A stretch of DNA of 64,000 nt, from positions 124,001 to 188,000 of the forward strand of contig NZ_RBEE01000023.1 in assembly GCF_003725795.1 (NCBI RefSeq), in the 5' to 3' direction. Position 1 is the first letter of the stretch; the number at the start of each line of letters is the position of its first letter. The DNA is from Pedobacter jejuensis. GTDB lineage: Bacteria; Bacteroidota; Bacteroidia; Sphingobacteriales; Sphingobacteriaceae. The notes beneath the pieces were generated by a model that was given only the letters and a program-made list of their open reading frames with translations, was not told the DNA's origin and made no database searches. Below are positions 36,356-45,611 of this stretch, in pieces. The position numbers and the translations under genes are program-made.

Positions 36356-39300
36356 ATGAACTTAAAATTTTTACGCAAACTTTCTTTGTCCTTGCTGCTC
36401 ATGCTTTTGGCAAGTTCAATTCTATTTGCTCAAGATCGAAAGATTACGGGTAAAGTCGTCGATCAATCAGACGGAACTGGCATTCCAGGAGTTAATGTTA
36501 GCTTAAAGGGTATTCCGAGTAATGTGAGTACCAATGCAGATGGCGTTTACACCATTCAGGTAAAATCCAATGCCGATGTTTTGGTTTTTTCATACATCGG
36601 TTACTTAAGGCAACAAATTGCAGTTGGTGCGCAAAGCACAATTAATGTAAGATTGGTGTCTGATAATAAAGATTTAGAAGATGTAGTTATTGTTGGATAT
36701 GGTGTACAGAAAAAAGCGTCATTAACCGGGGCAATTTCTACGCCTGATTTAAAAAAGGTTGAAGATATTCCAGCTTTAAATATGTCATCAGCATTAAGAG
36801 GAACTGTTGTTGGATTAAGTGTGTCAGGTGGCGCTCAACGCCCTGGTCAAGGAACAACAATTACCATTCGAAATCCTGTTGCTTATGCTAAAGATGGCGG
36901 GCAAGGAACAAATCCAATTTTTGTAATTGATGATATCATTAGAACCCAAACTGATTTTGACCTTTTGGATATTAACGAAGTTGAAAGTGTTGCGATTTTA
37001 AAAGACGCAGAAGCTGCGGTATTCGGTGTTCAAGGTGCAAATGGAGTAGTGCTTGTTCGTACTAAAAAAGGAAAAATTGGTGCGCCAAAACTTTCTCTAA
37101 GTACTTCGCTAGGCGTTTCTACTGCTACTACAATGCCTAAGTTTATGAATTCGTCTCAATTGGGTACGTTTTTAAATGATTACACTCAGGCTTCAGCTTA
37201 TATACAAACGGTGCCGGGTGTGCCTGTTCCTAATTTTTACAATGCCGATGGTTATTTGGTTAATGGTACAACCGGTGTTGTAGCCACAACAAGAAATGCC
37301 AATTGGTTTACTCCTGATGAATTGGCTTACTTCGGTAATAATAGTCACGATTATTTCAATGAGGCTTTTAAAGATGCTTATGTCTATCGTACAGCATTAA
37401 ACATTAGCGGAGGTTCTGATAAAGTAACCTATTTTATTGGCGGCGATTATGTAAATCAAAATTCAAACTTTAAAGGAATTAATTCTTATAAATATGGCTT
37501 AAGAGCTTCAGTTGAAGCAAAACCAGCCAAAGGATTGGTAACATCATTATCATTAAATACAAATGTTGGTTATTCCCGTAGCTATTGGTACAAATTAACT
37601 AGTACCTCAGAAAACTTAGACAACGATGCTGCTTCTTTACAAAATGTACAGCCTTGGCAAGAATATTTCATCAATGGTAACCCAGTTATTATTGGTGGTA
37701 GCAATACAGGTGGTAATGATAACATCAACTTTTTTCAAATTCAAAACTCAAATAACTTTACCGGTGGTACAAGTACCTCAACCAATATCCTAGGTAAAGT
37801 AACTTACGAAATCCCTGGTATTAAAGGCTTGATGGCTACGGCAACGTTTAATAAAAACTTAAATAGTGCTAACAATAAGCAATTTGGTACAACTTTCGTT
37901 TATTACAAGTATGCAGGTTTGGGTTCAAATAATCATATTCCCGGCGGCGCACTTCTAGGAACTTTTAATGTACTAAATGGCGATAAAGTTCGCTTAAACC
38001 CAACCTTTGCAGATTCTTATCAGTTTGATGGAGGTTTAAATTACAACCGTAGTTTTGGTAAACATAACATCACTGCTCTTGCATTATTTGAGCAACGTGA
38101 ACAATACAGCGAAGGTGTAGCTGCAGAAAGTACAGGAGTTGTTGTTGGTGCGTTACCATATCAAACTTTTACAACAGGGGTAAGCAGTTCTACACAAACG
38201 GGTCAATTAGGTCAGGCTGGTTTTCAGGCTTTTATTTCTCGTGCAAATTATGATTATGATGGTAAATATTTAGCACAATTGGTATTTCGTGCCGATGGAA
38301 GTTCGAGGTTTGCTCCAGGTAAAAACTGGGGTTATTTTCCTGCGGCATCAGTAGGGTGGGTTTTATCAAAAGAAGCTTTTATAGCCGATAATTTTAAATG
38401 GATAGATCAATTAAAAGTTAGGGTATCGGTTGGTTTATCTGGTGTAGATAATACAAAAGCATATCAATATTTAGCAAATTACAATTTAGGAACTGGTAGC
38501 AGTGGTGGTGCTGTTTTTGGCGAAGGCGATAGAAGTGTAGCAATTAAGCCAAATTTAGCTATCCCAAATGCAGATGTAAGGTGGAACAAAGAACTTAAAA
38601 CAGATTATGGTGTGGATATGGCTTTCTTAAAAAATCGCCTGTCGTTTTCTGCAGATTATTTCTTTAACCGCGGAACAAATATTTTAACAGCTTTAAACTC
38701 TTCAGTACCAGCAACAATTGGTGCAACCACACCAACCGAGAACTACAATAACGTAAATACATTCGGTTACGAATTTTCACTTGCCTGGAGAGATCGTATT
38801 GGAGAAGATTTCACTTACAGCTTTAGTCCCTTCTATTCTTGGTCTGATAACAAAGCGTTAAAAGTAGATCAATCTGCAAGCATTATTGGTACGATACAAG
38901 ATGTAACTGGTCGTTCTACAGATTTAGGTGTTTTCGGATATAAATCGTTAGGAATTATTAGAACGCAGGCAGAAGCTGATGCAATCATTGCTCAAAGGGC
39001 TACTGCCGCTGGCGGTTCTGCAAATGTTAAAATTTTAGGTCAGCCTTTGCAGCCAGGTATGATAAACTATGAAGATGTGAATGGTGATGGTGTTATCGGA
39101 ACAGATTTGAAAGACCAGTATTATGTTAAAGACCGTCAAAATAACCACAACAGCTTAGGTTTAAACTTTAGCGTTGGTTATAAAGGTTTAAATTTGAATG
39201 TAATCATGGGCATGTCCTGGGGTGGTTGGACAAATATTGATGGTTTAAAACCAGCAAACCAATCTAGCGCATCAACAGGTGCTTCAATTTACAATAATAG

Positions 39301-39628
39301 AGCAGTTTATTGGGTAGATCATTGGACACCAACAAACACAAATGCAACTTATCCAAATCCATTTTTCAGAACAAACTTCGAAGCAACTTCTGATTTTTGG
39401 TTGGTTAGCGCAACTAGTTTTAGCGTAAGCAGCTTAAACCTAAGCTATTCAATACCTTCAAAATTTGCTAACAAAATAGGCATGTCTAGCGCAAGGGTTT
39501 ATGCAGTAGCTACCAATCCAATACAATTTATCAACCCATTTCCTAATGATTACAGAGATTTAGCTACATCATTATATAGCTATCCAACTCTAAAAACTTG
39601 GTCGTTTGGTTTAAACATCGGATTTTAA
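36356..39628 (+). CDS. SusC/RagA TonB-linked outer membrane receptor of the pectin PUL
   Basis: This 1090-residue receptor has a signal peptide (1-25), a carboxypeptidase-regulatory-like domain (about 28-113), a TonB box DVVIVGYG near 118, a plug with VAILKDAEAAVFGVQGANGV (about 213-232) and a barrel ending WSFGLNIGF. It lacks an STN domain, so it should be controlled by the AraC or HTCS type of regulator rather than sigma/FecR. Its SusD partner starts 11 bases after the stop. It probably imports pectic oligosaccharides made at the cell surface by enzymes of this locus. The start codon is preceded by ACTAACCAAATAATAC, another copy of the leader motif. Confidence 0.95.
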   Translation: MNLKFLRKLSLSLLLMLLASSILFAQDRKITGKVVDQSDGTGIPGVNVSLKGIPSNVSTNADGVYTIQVKSNADVLVFSYIGYLRQQIAVGAQSTINVRLVSDNKDLEDVVIVGYGVQKKASLTGAISTPDLKKVEDIPALNMSSALRGTVVGLSVSGGAQRPGQGTTITIRNPVAYAKDGGQGTNPIFVIDDIIRTQTDFDLLDINEVESVAILKDAEAAVFGVQGANGVVLVRTKKGKIGAPKLSLSTSLGVSTATTMPKFMNSSQLGTFLNDYTQASAYIQTVPGVPVPNFYNADGYLVNGTTGVVATTRNANWFTPDELAYFGNNSHDYFNEAFKDAYVYRTALNISGGSDKVTYFIGGDYVNQNSNFKGINSYKYGLRASVEAKPAKGLVTSLSLNTNVGYSRSYWYKLTSTSENLDNDAASLQNVQPWQEYFINGNPVIIGGSNTGGNDNINFFQIQNSNNFTGGTSTSTNILGKVTYEIPGIKGLMATATFNKNLNSANNKQFGTTFVYYKYAGLGSNNHIPGGALLGTFNVLNGDKVRLNPTFADSYQFDGGLNYNRSFGKHNITALALFEQREQYSEGVAAESTGVVVGALPYQTFTTGVSSSTQTGQLGQAGFQAFISRANYDYDGKYLAQLVFRADGSSRFAPGKNWGYFPAASVGWVLSKEAFIADNFKWIDQLKVRVSVGLSGVDNTKAYQYLANYNLGTGSSGGAVFGEGDRSVAIKPNLAIPNADVRWNKELKTDYGVDMAFLKNRLSFSADYFFNRGTNILTALNSSVPATIGATTPTENYNNVNTFGYEFSLAWRDRIGEDFTYSFSPFYSWSDNKALKVDQSASIIGTIQDVTGRSTDLGVFGYKSLGIIRTQAEADAIIAQRATAAGGSANVKILGQPLQPGMINYEDVNGDGVIGTDLKDQYYVKDRQNNHNSLGLNFSVGYKGLNLNVIMGMSWGGWTNIDGLKPANQSSASTGASIYNNRAVYWVDHWTPTNTNATYPNPFFRTNFEATSDFWLVSATSFSVSSLNLSYSIPSKFANKIGMSSARVYAVATNPIQFINPFPNDYRDLATSLYSYPTLKTWSFGLNIGF

Positions 39629-39639
39629 TATTTATCACC

Positions 39640-41484
39640 ATGAAAAAAATATTCATTATAACAGCAGCGTGTTTAATAGTTTTCGGATTAAGCAATTGCA
39701 AAAAAGTGCTTGACCAGCAAGATATAAGCACATTTACAGCAGATCAGGTATTTAACGATTCCACAACAGCAAAGCTTAATATAGATTACCTGTATAGCCA
39801 AAATCAACCTGGTTGGTTTGGTAACACGGGCGGGTCTATTCACGCAGCAGGTACTTATAACTTAACAGAAGAAGGCCAGGGTAGTAATAACTTTGTTTTG
39901 GGTACTGTGACTATAGAAAACGTTACAGACATAGGTGTTGCAAATACCACATCGAATGCGTACGGTAAAATACGTACCATAAATACATTTATTAGAGATA
40001 TAAATGCCGGGACTTTAGATGCAGGGGTTAAACGTAGATTTGCTGCACAAGCCTATTTTTGGAGAGCTTACCGCTATTTCGAATTGGTAAAATTATATGG
40101 TGGTGTGCCATTGGTTTTAGTTCCGCTTGATGCTGTTGGCGACCAAGCTAAAAAAGATGCTTTGGTACCTAGAAGTAAAACGAGCGAAGTTTTTGCACAA
40201 ATAAAAAAAGATTTAGATTCATCAGTAAAATACCTTCCTGGCAAATGGCCTAAAAAAGCCGATTATGGTAGAATTACTTCTGGTGCTGCTGCTGCTTTTA
40301 TGGGTCGGGTTTTGTTAACTTACGCAAGTCCGCAATTTAACCCTAACAACGATGCAACAAGATGGCAATCTGCTTACGATGCAAATAAAACAGCGGTTAC
40401 ACTTTTATCTGCGAACGGTTACGGCCTTTATAACAAATGGGATTACACCATGTGGACTTTAGATGGAGCAAACGAAGGTGGAATTCCTCTAAACCCTGAA
40501 TCGGTTTTTGTTACAGCATATAATACCACAAGTGCTGATGCTGCAGCAAATAGTAATACGTATGATAATGGTGCAAGACCACGTTCTGTATCTGGTGGAG
40601 GTTCTTTTAACCCAAGCTACGAAATGAGTTTGGCTTTCCCTATGGCCGATGGTAAACCAGCAGCCGGAACGGGTGCATCAACAAAATATCCTTATGCATT
40701 AAGTTCATTTTATAAAAACAGAGACCCACGCTTTTATCAAACCATTGCTTACAATGGCGCAACATGGGGCAGTGTTATGGGTTCTTCACGTTTGTGGACC
40801 TATTTCTTCTTCACGAATGCAGCGGGTACCACTAATAAATCTACCGAAGCAACTGCAAGTAATACAGGCTTTTATTTACGTAAAGGTGTTGATGAAAGTA
40901 AAGCTTCGCCTTCTACTTTTATCGGTACAAACTGGCCAGAAATTCGCTATGCTGAGGTTTTATTAAACCTTGCAGAATGTGCTGCGGAATTAAACAAAAC
41001 AGGTTTGGCTGATGAATCTTACGCAAATTTAATAGCACTAAGAAAAAGAGCCGGATTAGAAGCTGGTTCTGATGGATTATACGGATTAACAGCAGGTTTA
41101 AACCGTGTTGATTTGGTAAATGCAATCATGAAAGAAAGACAAATCGAATTTGCATTTGAAGGTAAAAGATTCTGGGATTTGAGAAGAAGAAAGTTATTGG
41201 AATCTACCTTAAACGGAACGCGTAGAAATGCACTTGTAGTTCAATTAAGAAATACGGCTACATCTACAGATTATATTGCATTAACCAGAGAGGCTTCTGC
41301 CGCTGCATCACTCGATGCATTTTACACAAGCAACTTTATTGTAAGTTTAAAAGTGCTGGATAATCAGAATATAAATTTTCAGGCTGGTAATTACTTCTAC
41401 GGTATCCCAACTGCTGCATTAAATAATAATATAAACCTGGTGCAAAATAACACTTGGGGCGGTGCGTTTGATCCACTTCAATAA
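39640..41484 (+). CDS. SusD/RagB outer membrane lipoprotein of the pectin PUL
   Basis: The partner of the SusC upstream. From the ATG at 39640 it has 614 residues with a lipoprotein signal, FGLSNC, acceptor Cys at about 20. The SusD fold is shown by NAYGKIRTINTFIRDINAG, YFWRAYRYFELVKLYGGVPLV, WPEIRYAEVLLNLAECAAELN and the C-terminal MKERQIEFAFEGKRFWDLRR. The frame is open further upstream to 39598, inside the SusC coding sequence, but that start would put 14 extra residues before the signal peptide and is rejected. An intrinsic terminator follows the stop, so SusC-SusD form their own transcription unit. Confidence 0.95.
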   Translation: MKKIFIITAACLIVFGLSNCKKVLDQQDISTFTADQVFNDSTTAKLNIDYLYSQNQPGWFGNTGGSIHAAGTYNLTEEGQGSNNFVLGTVTIENVTDIGVANTTSNAYGKIRTINTFIRDINAGTLDAGVKRRFAAQAYFWRAYRYFELVKLYGGVPLVLVPLDAVGDQAKKDALVPRSKTSEVFAQIKKDLDSSVKYLPGKWPKKADYGRITSGAAAAFMGRVLLTYASPQFNPNNDATRWQSAYDANKTAVTLLSANGYGLYNKWDYTMWTLDGANEGGIPLNPESVFVTAYNTTSADAAANSNTYDNGARPRSVSGGGSFNPSYEMSLAFPMADGKPAAGTGASTKYPYALSSFYKNRDPRFYQTIAYNGATWGSVMGSSRLWTYFFFTNAAGTTNKSTEATASNTGFYLRKGVDESKASPSTFIGTNWPEIRYAEVLLNLAECAAELNKTGLADESYANLIALRKRAGLEAGSDGLYGLTAGLNRVDLVNAIMKERQIEFAFEGKRFWDLRRRKLLESTLNGTRRNALVVQLRNTATSTDYIALTREASAAASLDAFYTSNFIVSLKVLDNQNINFQAGNYFYGIPTAALNNNINLVQNNTWGGAFDPLQ

Positions 41485-41543
41485 TTTTAGCTGATTAAAA
41501 TAACATCTAAATCACAATCGTTCTCGATTTTATATTTGGTTTA

Positions 41544-41572
41544 AAGGAAGCAACTTATTGCTTCCTTTTTTT
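41544..41572 (+). terminator. Intrinsic terminator after SusD
   Basis: AAGGAAGCAA, the loop CTTA, and TTGCTTCCTT form a perfect 10-bp stem that runs into a T-tract, 60 bases after the SusD stop. This is the clearest factor-independent terminator in the window. Its T-tract overlaps the start of promoter-region copy B. Confidence 0.85.
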
Positions 41573-41757
41573 ATTTAAGAATGTTACATTTATATATGAA
41601 TTTTATTTCTATCTTGTAACGTGGCTATCAGGATAAAATTGAGTTGTTACAAGTGTTTTCTTTAATCGATAATATGATACAGTATTTAGAGAAAATTATA
41701 CTGAAAACAACTTAAGATAGTATGCAAATTTGAAATATATTATACTTTCTAACCAAA
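41566..41757 (+). promoter_or_regulatory. Promoter-region copy B, upstream of the PL1 operon
   Basis: This is the second copy of the module seen before SusC: TTTATATATGAATTTTATTT within 41567-41618, and TATACTTTCTAACCAAA at 41741-41757. Its position after a strong terminator shows that the PL1 operon has its own promoter. The matching blocks suggest that the lyases and the SusCD pair are switched on by the same regulator. Confidence 0.6.
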
Positions 41758-41873
41758 ATTTATAACAAAAGAACAATAGAACTTAGCTTCATATTTCAAA
41801 GGCCGGTAAAGATTTTTATTCGGTAAAAAATAAATGCTAAAATTCTTTTGCCACTTTAATGAGCTAAATACAA

Positions 41874-43532
41874 ATGAAAAAGAACTTATTAAATCTGCTG
41901 TTTTCTTCAGCGTTAATACTCTCAACTGGTTCTGCTTTTGCACAATACCCAAATATTCCTGCTGATGTTAAAAAAACATCCGATTCGATGATGAAGGAAG
42001 CTTACTACCAATCAGATATTGCATGGGAAAAAGCTAAGCCTATCATTGCTAAAGAAGCTGCGGAAGGCAAACCTTACGTTCCCTGGGCTGGCCGACCAAC
42101 AGATTTGCCACAGGCAGAAATTTTGGCTTTTCCTGGTGCTGAAGGTGGTGGCGCTTACAGTTTTGGCGGTCGCGGTGGAAGAGTTATCGTGGTGAAAAAT
42201 TTAAATGATAGTGGTCCGGGTTCTTTGCGTGATGCCTGTGAACAGGGCGGAGCCAGAATCGTTGTTTTTAATGTTGCTGGTATCATTAAAATTAAAACTC
42301 CGCTAATCATTCGTGCACCATACATCACCATAGAAGGGCAAACAGCTCCTGGCGATGGAGTTTGTGTTGCCGGTGAGTCGGTTTGGTTGAACACACATGA
42401 TGTAATTGTTCGTTTCATGCGTTTTAGAAGGGGTGAAACTTTTGTTGGTCGCCGCGATGATGCCATAGGCGGTAATCCCGTTGGCAATATTATGATTGAC
42501 CACGTTTCTGCAAGCTGGGGGCTAGATGAAAACATGTCGATGTATCGCCACATGTATAACGACAGTACGGGTAAAATTGAGGATAAACTGGCAACAGTTA
42601 ACATCACCATTCAGAATTCAATTTTTGCCGAGGCTTTAGATACCTGGAACCATGCTTTTGGCAGTACATTAGGAGGCGAAAACTGTACTTTTATGCGTAA
42701 TCTGTGGGCGGATAATGGTGCCAGAAATCCTTCCATTGGTTGGAATGGCATTTTTAATTTTGCTAATAATGTGATTTTCAATTGGAACAATCGTTCTACA
42801 GATGGGGGAGATTATACCGCTTTATACAATATCATAAATAATTATTACAAACCAGGCCCGGTTACCGATTTGAAAGAGCCGATAAGTTATCGCATTTTAA
42901 AACCAGAATCTGGAAGAAGTAAACTGCCTTATGTAGTTTTCGGTCGTGCTTATGTAGAGGGAAATATCATCGAAGGCAATGAAAAAGTAACTAAAGACAA
43001 TTGGAATGGTGGCGTACAGCTTGAAAATAAAAAAGGTGAATTGATGACTTATGAGCAATCATCGCCATATTTCGCAGCAATGCGGGTTAGAAAACCTTTC
43101 CCAATGGCCAAGATTACCATTTTGCCAACTTTAACAGCTAAAGACTATGTTTTAACTAACGTTGGTGCCAATTTACCAAAAAGAGACCCGGTTGATATTC
43201 GGGTAATTAAACAGGTTAAAACAGGTAAAATTGATTTTCTAGAAAATGTAAAACTACCTGATAAAAAAGATTTCGAACACCGTCGTTTACCAAAAGATTC
43301 TTATAAGATGGGCATCATCACTGATGTTAGTCAAGTTGGTGGCTACCCGGAATATAAAGGTACGCCTTATAAAGATGCTGATGATGACGGAATGCCCGAT
43401 GCTTACGAGTTGAAAAATGGGTTGAATCCTAAAGATGCATCAGATGCGGCAAAAATTACCAAAATTGGTTATTCAAACATCGAAGTGTATTTAAATAGTG
43501 TTGTTCCGGTATCAACAGTAAAACCAAATTAA
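41874..43532 (+). CDS. Secreted PL1 pectate lyase (first of two tandem paralogs)
   Basis: Family PL1 lyases cut polygalacturonate by beta-elimination with calcium. The 552 residues have a signal peptide ending SAFAQ and a parallel beta-helix with AFPGAEGGGAYSFGGRGG at its entrance (about 82-99). The family WxDH-equivalent is IMIDHVSASWGLDENMS, followed by TIQNSIFAEALDTWNHAFG. A C-terminal tail with a thrombospondin-3/calcium-type repeat, DADDDGMPDAYELKNGLNPKD (shown in part; about 500-525), follows. The paralog begins one base after the stop. The two proteins are alike along their full length, so this is a tandem duplication that has diverged. Confidence 0.92.
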   Translation: MKKNLLNLLFSSALILSTGSAFAQYPNIPADVKKTSDSMMKEAYYQSDIAWEKAKPIIAKEAAEGKPYVPWAGRPTDLPQAEILAFPGAEGGGAYSFGGRGGRVIVVKNLNDSGPGSLRDACEQGGARIVVFNVAGIIKIKTPLIIRAPYITIEGQTAPGDGVCVAGESVWLNTHDVIVRFMRFRRGETFVGRRDDAIGGNPVGNIMIDHVSASWGLDENMSMYRHMYNDSTGKIEDKLATVNITIQNSIFAEALDTWNHAFGSTLGGENCTFMRNLWADNGARNPSIGWNGIFNFANNVIFNWNNRSTDGGDYTALYNIINNYYKPGPVTDLKEPISYRILKPESGRSKLPYVVFGRAYVEGNIIEGNEKVTKDNWNGGVQLENKKGELMTYEQSSPYFAAMRVRKPFPMAKITILPTLTAKDYVLTNVGANLPKRDPVDIRVIKQVKTGKIDFLENVKLPDKKDFEHRRLPKDSYKMGIITDVSQVGGYPEYKGTPYKDADDDGMPDAYELKNGLNPKDASDAAKITKIGYSNIEVYLNSVVPVSTVKPN

Positions 43533-43533
43533 C

Positions 43534-45174
43534 ATGCGTAATTGGAATTCAATTCTGGCTGCCATTGCTTTGTGTGGTTTCGGCAATATCGCATTTGCGC
43601 AATACCCGGTAATTCCGGAGGCGATGGAGAAAAAAGCCGATTCTCTTTTAAAGAGTATTGAGCAGAAATCTGAATTACAATTTTTAAGAGTAAAGCATAT
43701 TGTTGATGCTGAGGCAAAACAAGGCAAGCCATATATTCCATGGGCTGCAAAACCCAGCGATTTACCGCAATCAAAATTAGTGGCATTTCCCGGTGCTGAA
43801 GGTGGTGGCGCTTATGCATATGGCGGTCGCGGTGGCAAAGTTTATGTGGTAACCAGTTTAAATGATTCCGGCAAAGGAACCTTACGCGAGGCTTGCGAAC
43901 AAGGTGGCTCTAGAATTATTGTATTCAACGTTTCGGGGATTATTAAACTAAAAACACCTTTAATCATTCGTGCACCATATATTACTATTGCCGGTCAAAG
44001 CGCACCCGGAGATGGGATTTGTGTTGCTGGCGAATCGGTTTGGATAAATACGCATGACGTGGTGATTCGCTACATGCGTTTTCGCCGTGGCGCTACCGAT
44101 GTAACGCGAAGAGATGATGCCATTGGTGGTAATCCGGTAGGAAATATCATCATCGACCATGTATCGGCAAGTTGGGGTTTGGATGAAAATATGTCGATTT
44201 ATCGCCATGTTTACGACCCAAAAGATGGCTCTAAACCTGTAAAACTGCCAACGGTAAACGTTACCATTCAAAACTCCATTTTTTCTGAGGCTTTAGATAC
44301 TTACAATCATGCCTTCGGAAGTACAATTGGTGGTTTAAACTCTACTTTTATGCGGAATTTATGGGCATCAAATATCAGTCGTAATCCTTCCGTTGGTATG
44401 TATGGCGATTTTGGTTTCGCCAATAATGTAATTTTCAACTGGTGGAATAGAAGTGCTGATGGTGGCGACAACGCATCTTTTTATAGTTTTATTAATAATT
44501 ATTACAAACCTGGACCCATAACGCCTGCAGGTGAACCCATTGCTTATCGCATTTTGAAGCCAGAATCGGGTAGAGATAAACGCTTTACAAATGAATTTGG
44601 CAAAGCGTATATAACCGGAAATATTGTTGAAGGAAACGAAAAAGTGACTTCAAATAATTGGGATGGTGGTGTACAGCCAGAAAGTAAGCGGGATAAGCAA
44701 AAGCTGTTGGATTCTATTCGTGTAGATAAACCGCTACCTATGGCAAAAATTTCCATCATCGAAACCAAAAAAGCTTACGATTATGTTTTGGCTAATGCCG
44801 GTGCAGCTTTGCCCATTCGCGATGCGGTTGATAAACGCATTGTAGAGCAGGTTTCAACAGGTAAAATACAACATGTTGAGGATGAAAAATTGCCAGCTTT
44901 TCAAAGTTATGTCAAGCGCCGCTTACCAGCAGATTCTTATAAAAAAGGGATAATTTCTGATATTGCCCAAGTTGGTGGCTACCCAGAATATAAAGGAACA
45001 CCGTATGTTGATACCGACAACGATGGTATTCCTGATGCATACGAAATCAAGCATGGCTTAAACCCAAAAGATGGTAAAGATGCAGCGAAAATCACAAAAT
45101 CGGGGTATGCAAATATTGAAGTTTATTTAAATAGTTTAGTAGAGGTAAATAAGGTAAGACCGGAGAAGAGTTGA
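43534..45174 (+). CDS. Secreted PL1 pectate lyase (second tandem paralog)
   Basis: The product has 546 residues with a signal peptide ending NIAFAQ and the same domain order as the preceding lyase. It has AFPGAEGGGAYAYGGRGG, IIIDHVSASWGLDENMS, TIQNSIFSEALDTYNHAFG and a C-terminal DTDNDGIPDAYEIKHGLNPK repeat. The start ATG is one base after the preceding stop, so the genes are coupled. The stretch before the C-terminal tail and some active-site-loop residues (ARNPSIGWNG against SRNPSVGMYG) differ, so the pair may differ in product length or methyl-ester tolerance. It is followed by repeat-rich DNA, which may end the transcription unit. Confidence 0.92.
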   Translation: MRNWNSILAAIALCGFGNIAFAQYPVIPEAMEKKADSLLKSIEQKSELQFLRVKHIVDAEAKQGKPYIPWAAKPSDLPQSKLVAFPGAEGGGAYAYGGRGGKVYVVTSLNDSGKGTLREACEQGGSRIIVFNVSGIIKLKTPLIIRAPYITIAGQSAPGDGICVAGESVWINTHDVVIRYMRFRRGATDVTRRDDAIGGNPVGNIIIDHVSASWGLDENMSIYRHVYDPKDGSKPVKLPTVNVTIQNSIFSEALDTYNHAFGSTIGGLNSTFMRNLWASNISRNPSVGMYGDFGFANNVIFNWWNRSADGGDNASFYSFINNYYKPGPITPAGEPIAYRILKPESGRDKRFTNEFGKAYITGNIVEGNEKVTSNNWDGGVQPESKRDKQKLLDSIRVDKPLPMAKISIIETKKAYDYVLANAGAALPIRDAVDKRIVEQVSTGKIQHVEDEKLPAFQSYVKRRLPADSYKKGIISDIAQVGGYPEYKGTPYVDTDNDGIPDAYEIKHGLNPKDGKDAAKITKSGYANIEVYLNSLVEVNKVRPEKS

Positions 45175-45180
45175 GGGATG

Positions 45181-45383
45181 GAGGCACGGAAGATGAAGGG
45201 ATGGAAGATGGATGAGGGTGTAAAGCAGAAAGCATAAGGTAAAAATAGTGGAATTGGAGAGATGGAAAAGGAAAGGATGGATGAGGGAAGATGAAGGGAT
45301 GGAAGATGGATGAGGGAAGATGAAGGGATGGAAGATGGATGCTGGTGTAAAGCAGAAAGCATAAAGTAAAAATAGTGGAATTG
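45181..45383. repeat. Purine-rich direct repeats after the PL1 genes
   Basis: The sequence GATGAAGGGATGGAAGATGG occurs three times (near 45192, 45290 and 45319). A longer block containing GTGTAAAGCAGAAAGCATAA and AAAAATAGTGGAATTG occurs twice (about 45190-45256 and 45317-45383). One strand is almost entirely purine. No coding character is visible. Confidence 0.8.
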
Positions 45384-45400
45384 CATATTAAGCTTGCTGT

Positions 45401-45580
45401 AGGGCTGTCGTCATGCTGAATTTATTTCAGCATCTTTCATGCCATAAAGACCCTGAAGGAATAGGGTGAATACCGTTAACAGAATGGTAGATAGCAATAA
45501 GAATTAGGGCTGTCGTCATGCTGAATTTATTTCAGCATCTTTCATGCTATAGAGACCCTGATATGATTTCAGGTTGACGA
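45401..45580. repeat. Two copies of a small hairpin repeat (family B)
   Basis: AGGGCTGTCGTCATGCTGAA starts a ~55-base unit at 45401 and again at 45506. Each contains TGCTGAATTTATTTCAGCA, a 7-bp stem with a 5-base loop, then a CATCTTTCATGC segment and AGACCCTGA. A third, shorter copy is at 51361. The copies lie between the PL1 pair and the next gene. Confidence 0.8.
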
Positions 45581-45611
45581 CTGTTGATAGACTGTAGAGA
45601 ACAATAAAAAA

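Noticed and set aside
39598..39639. Upstream start for the SusD gene
   Set aside because: It would overlap SusC and add 14 residues before a normal lipoprotein signal; the ATG at 39640 fits better.
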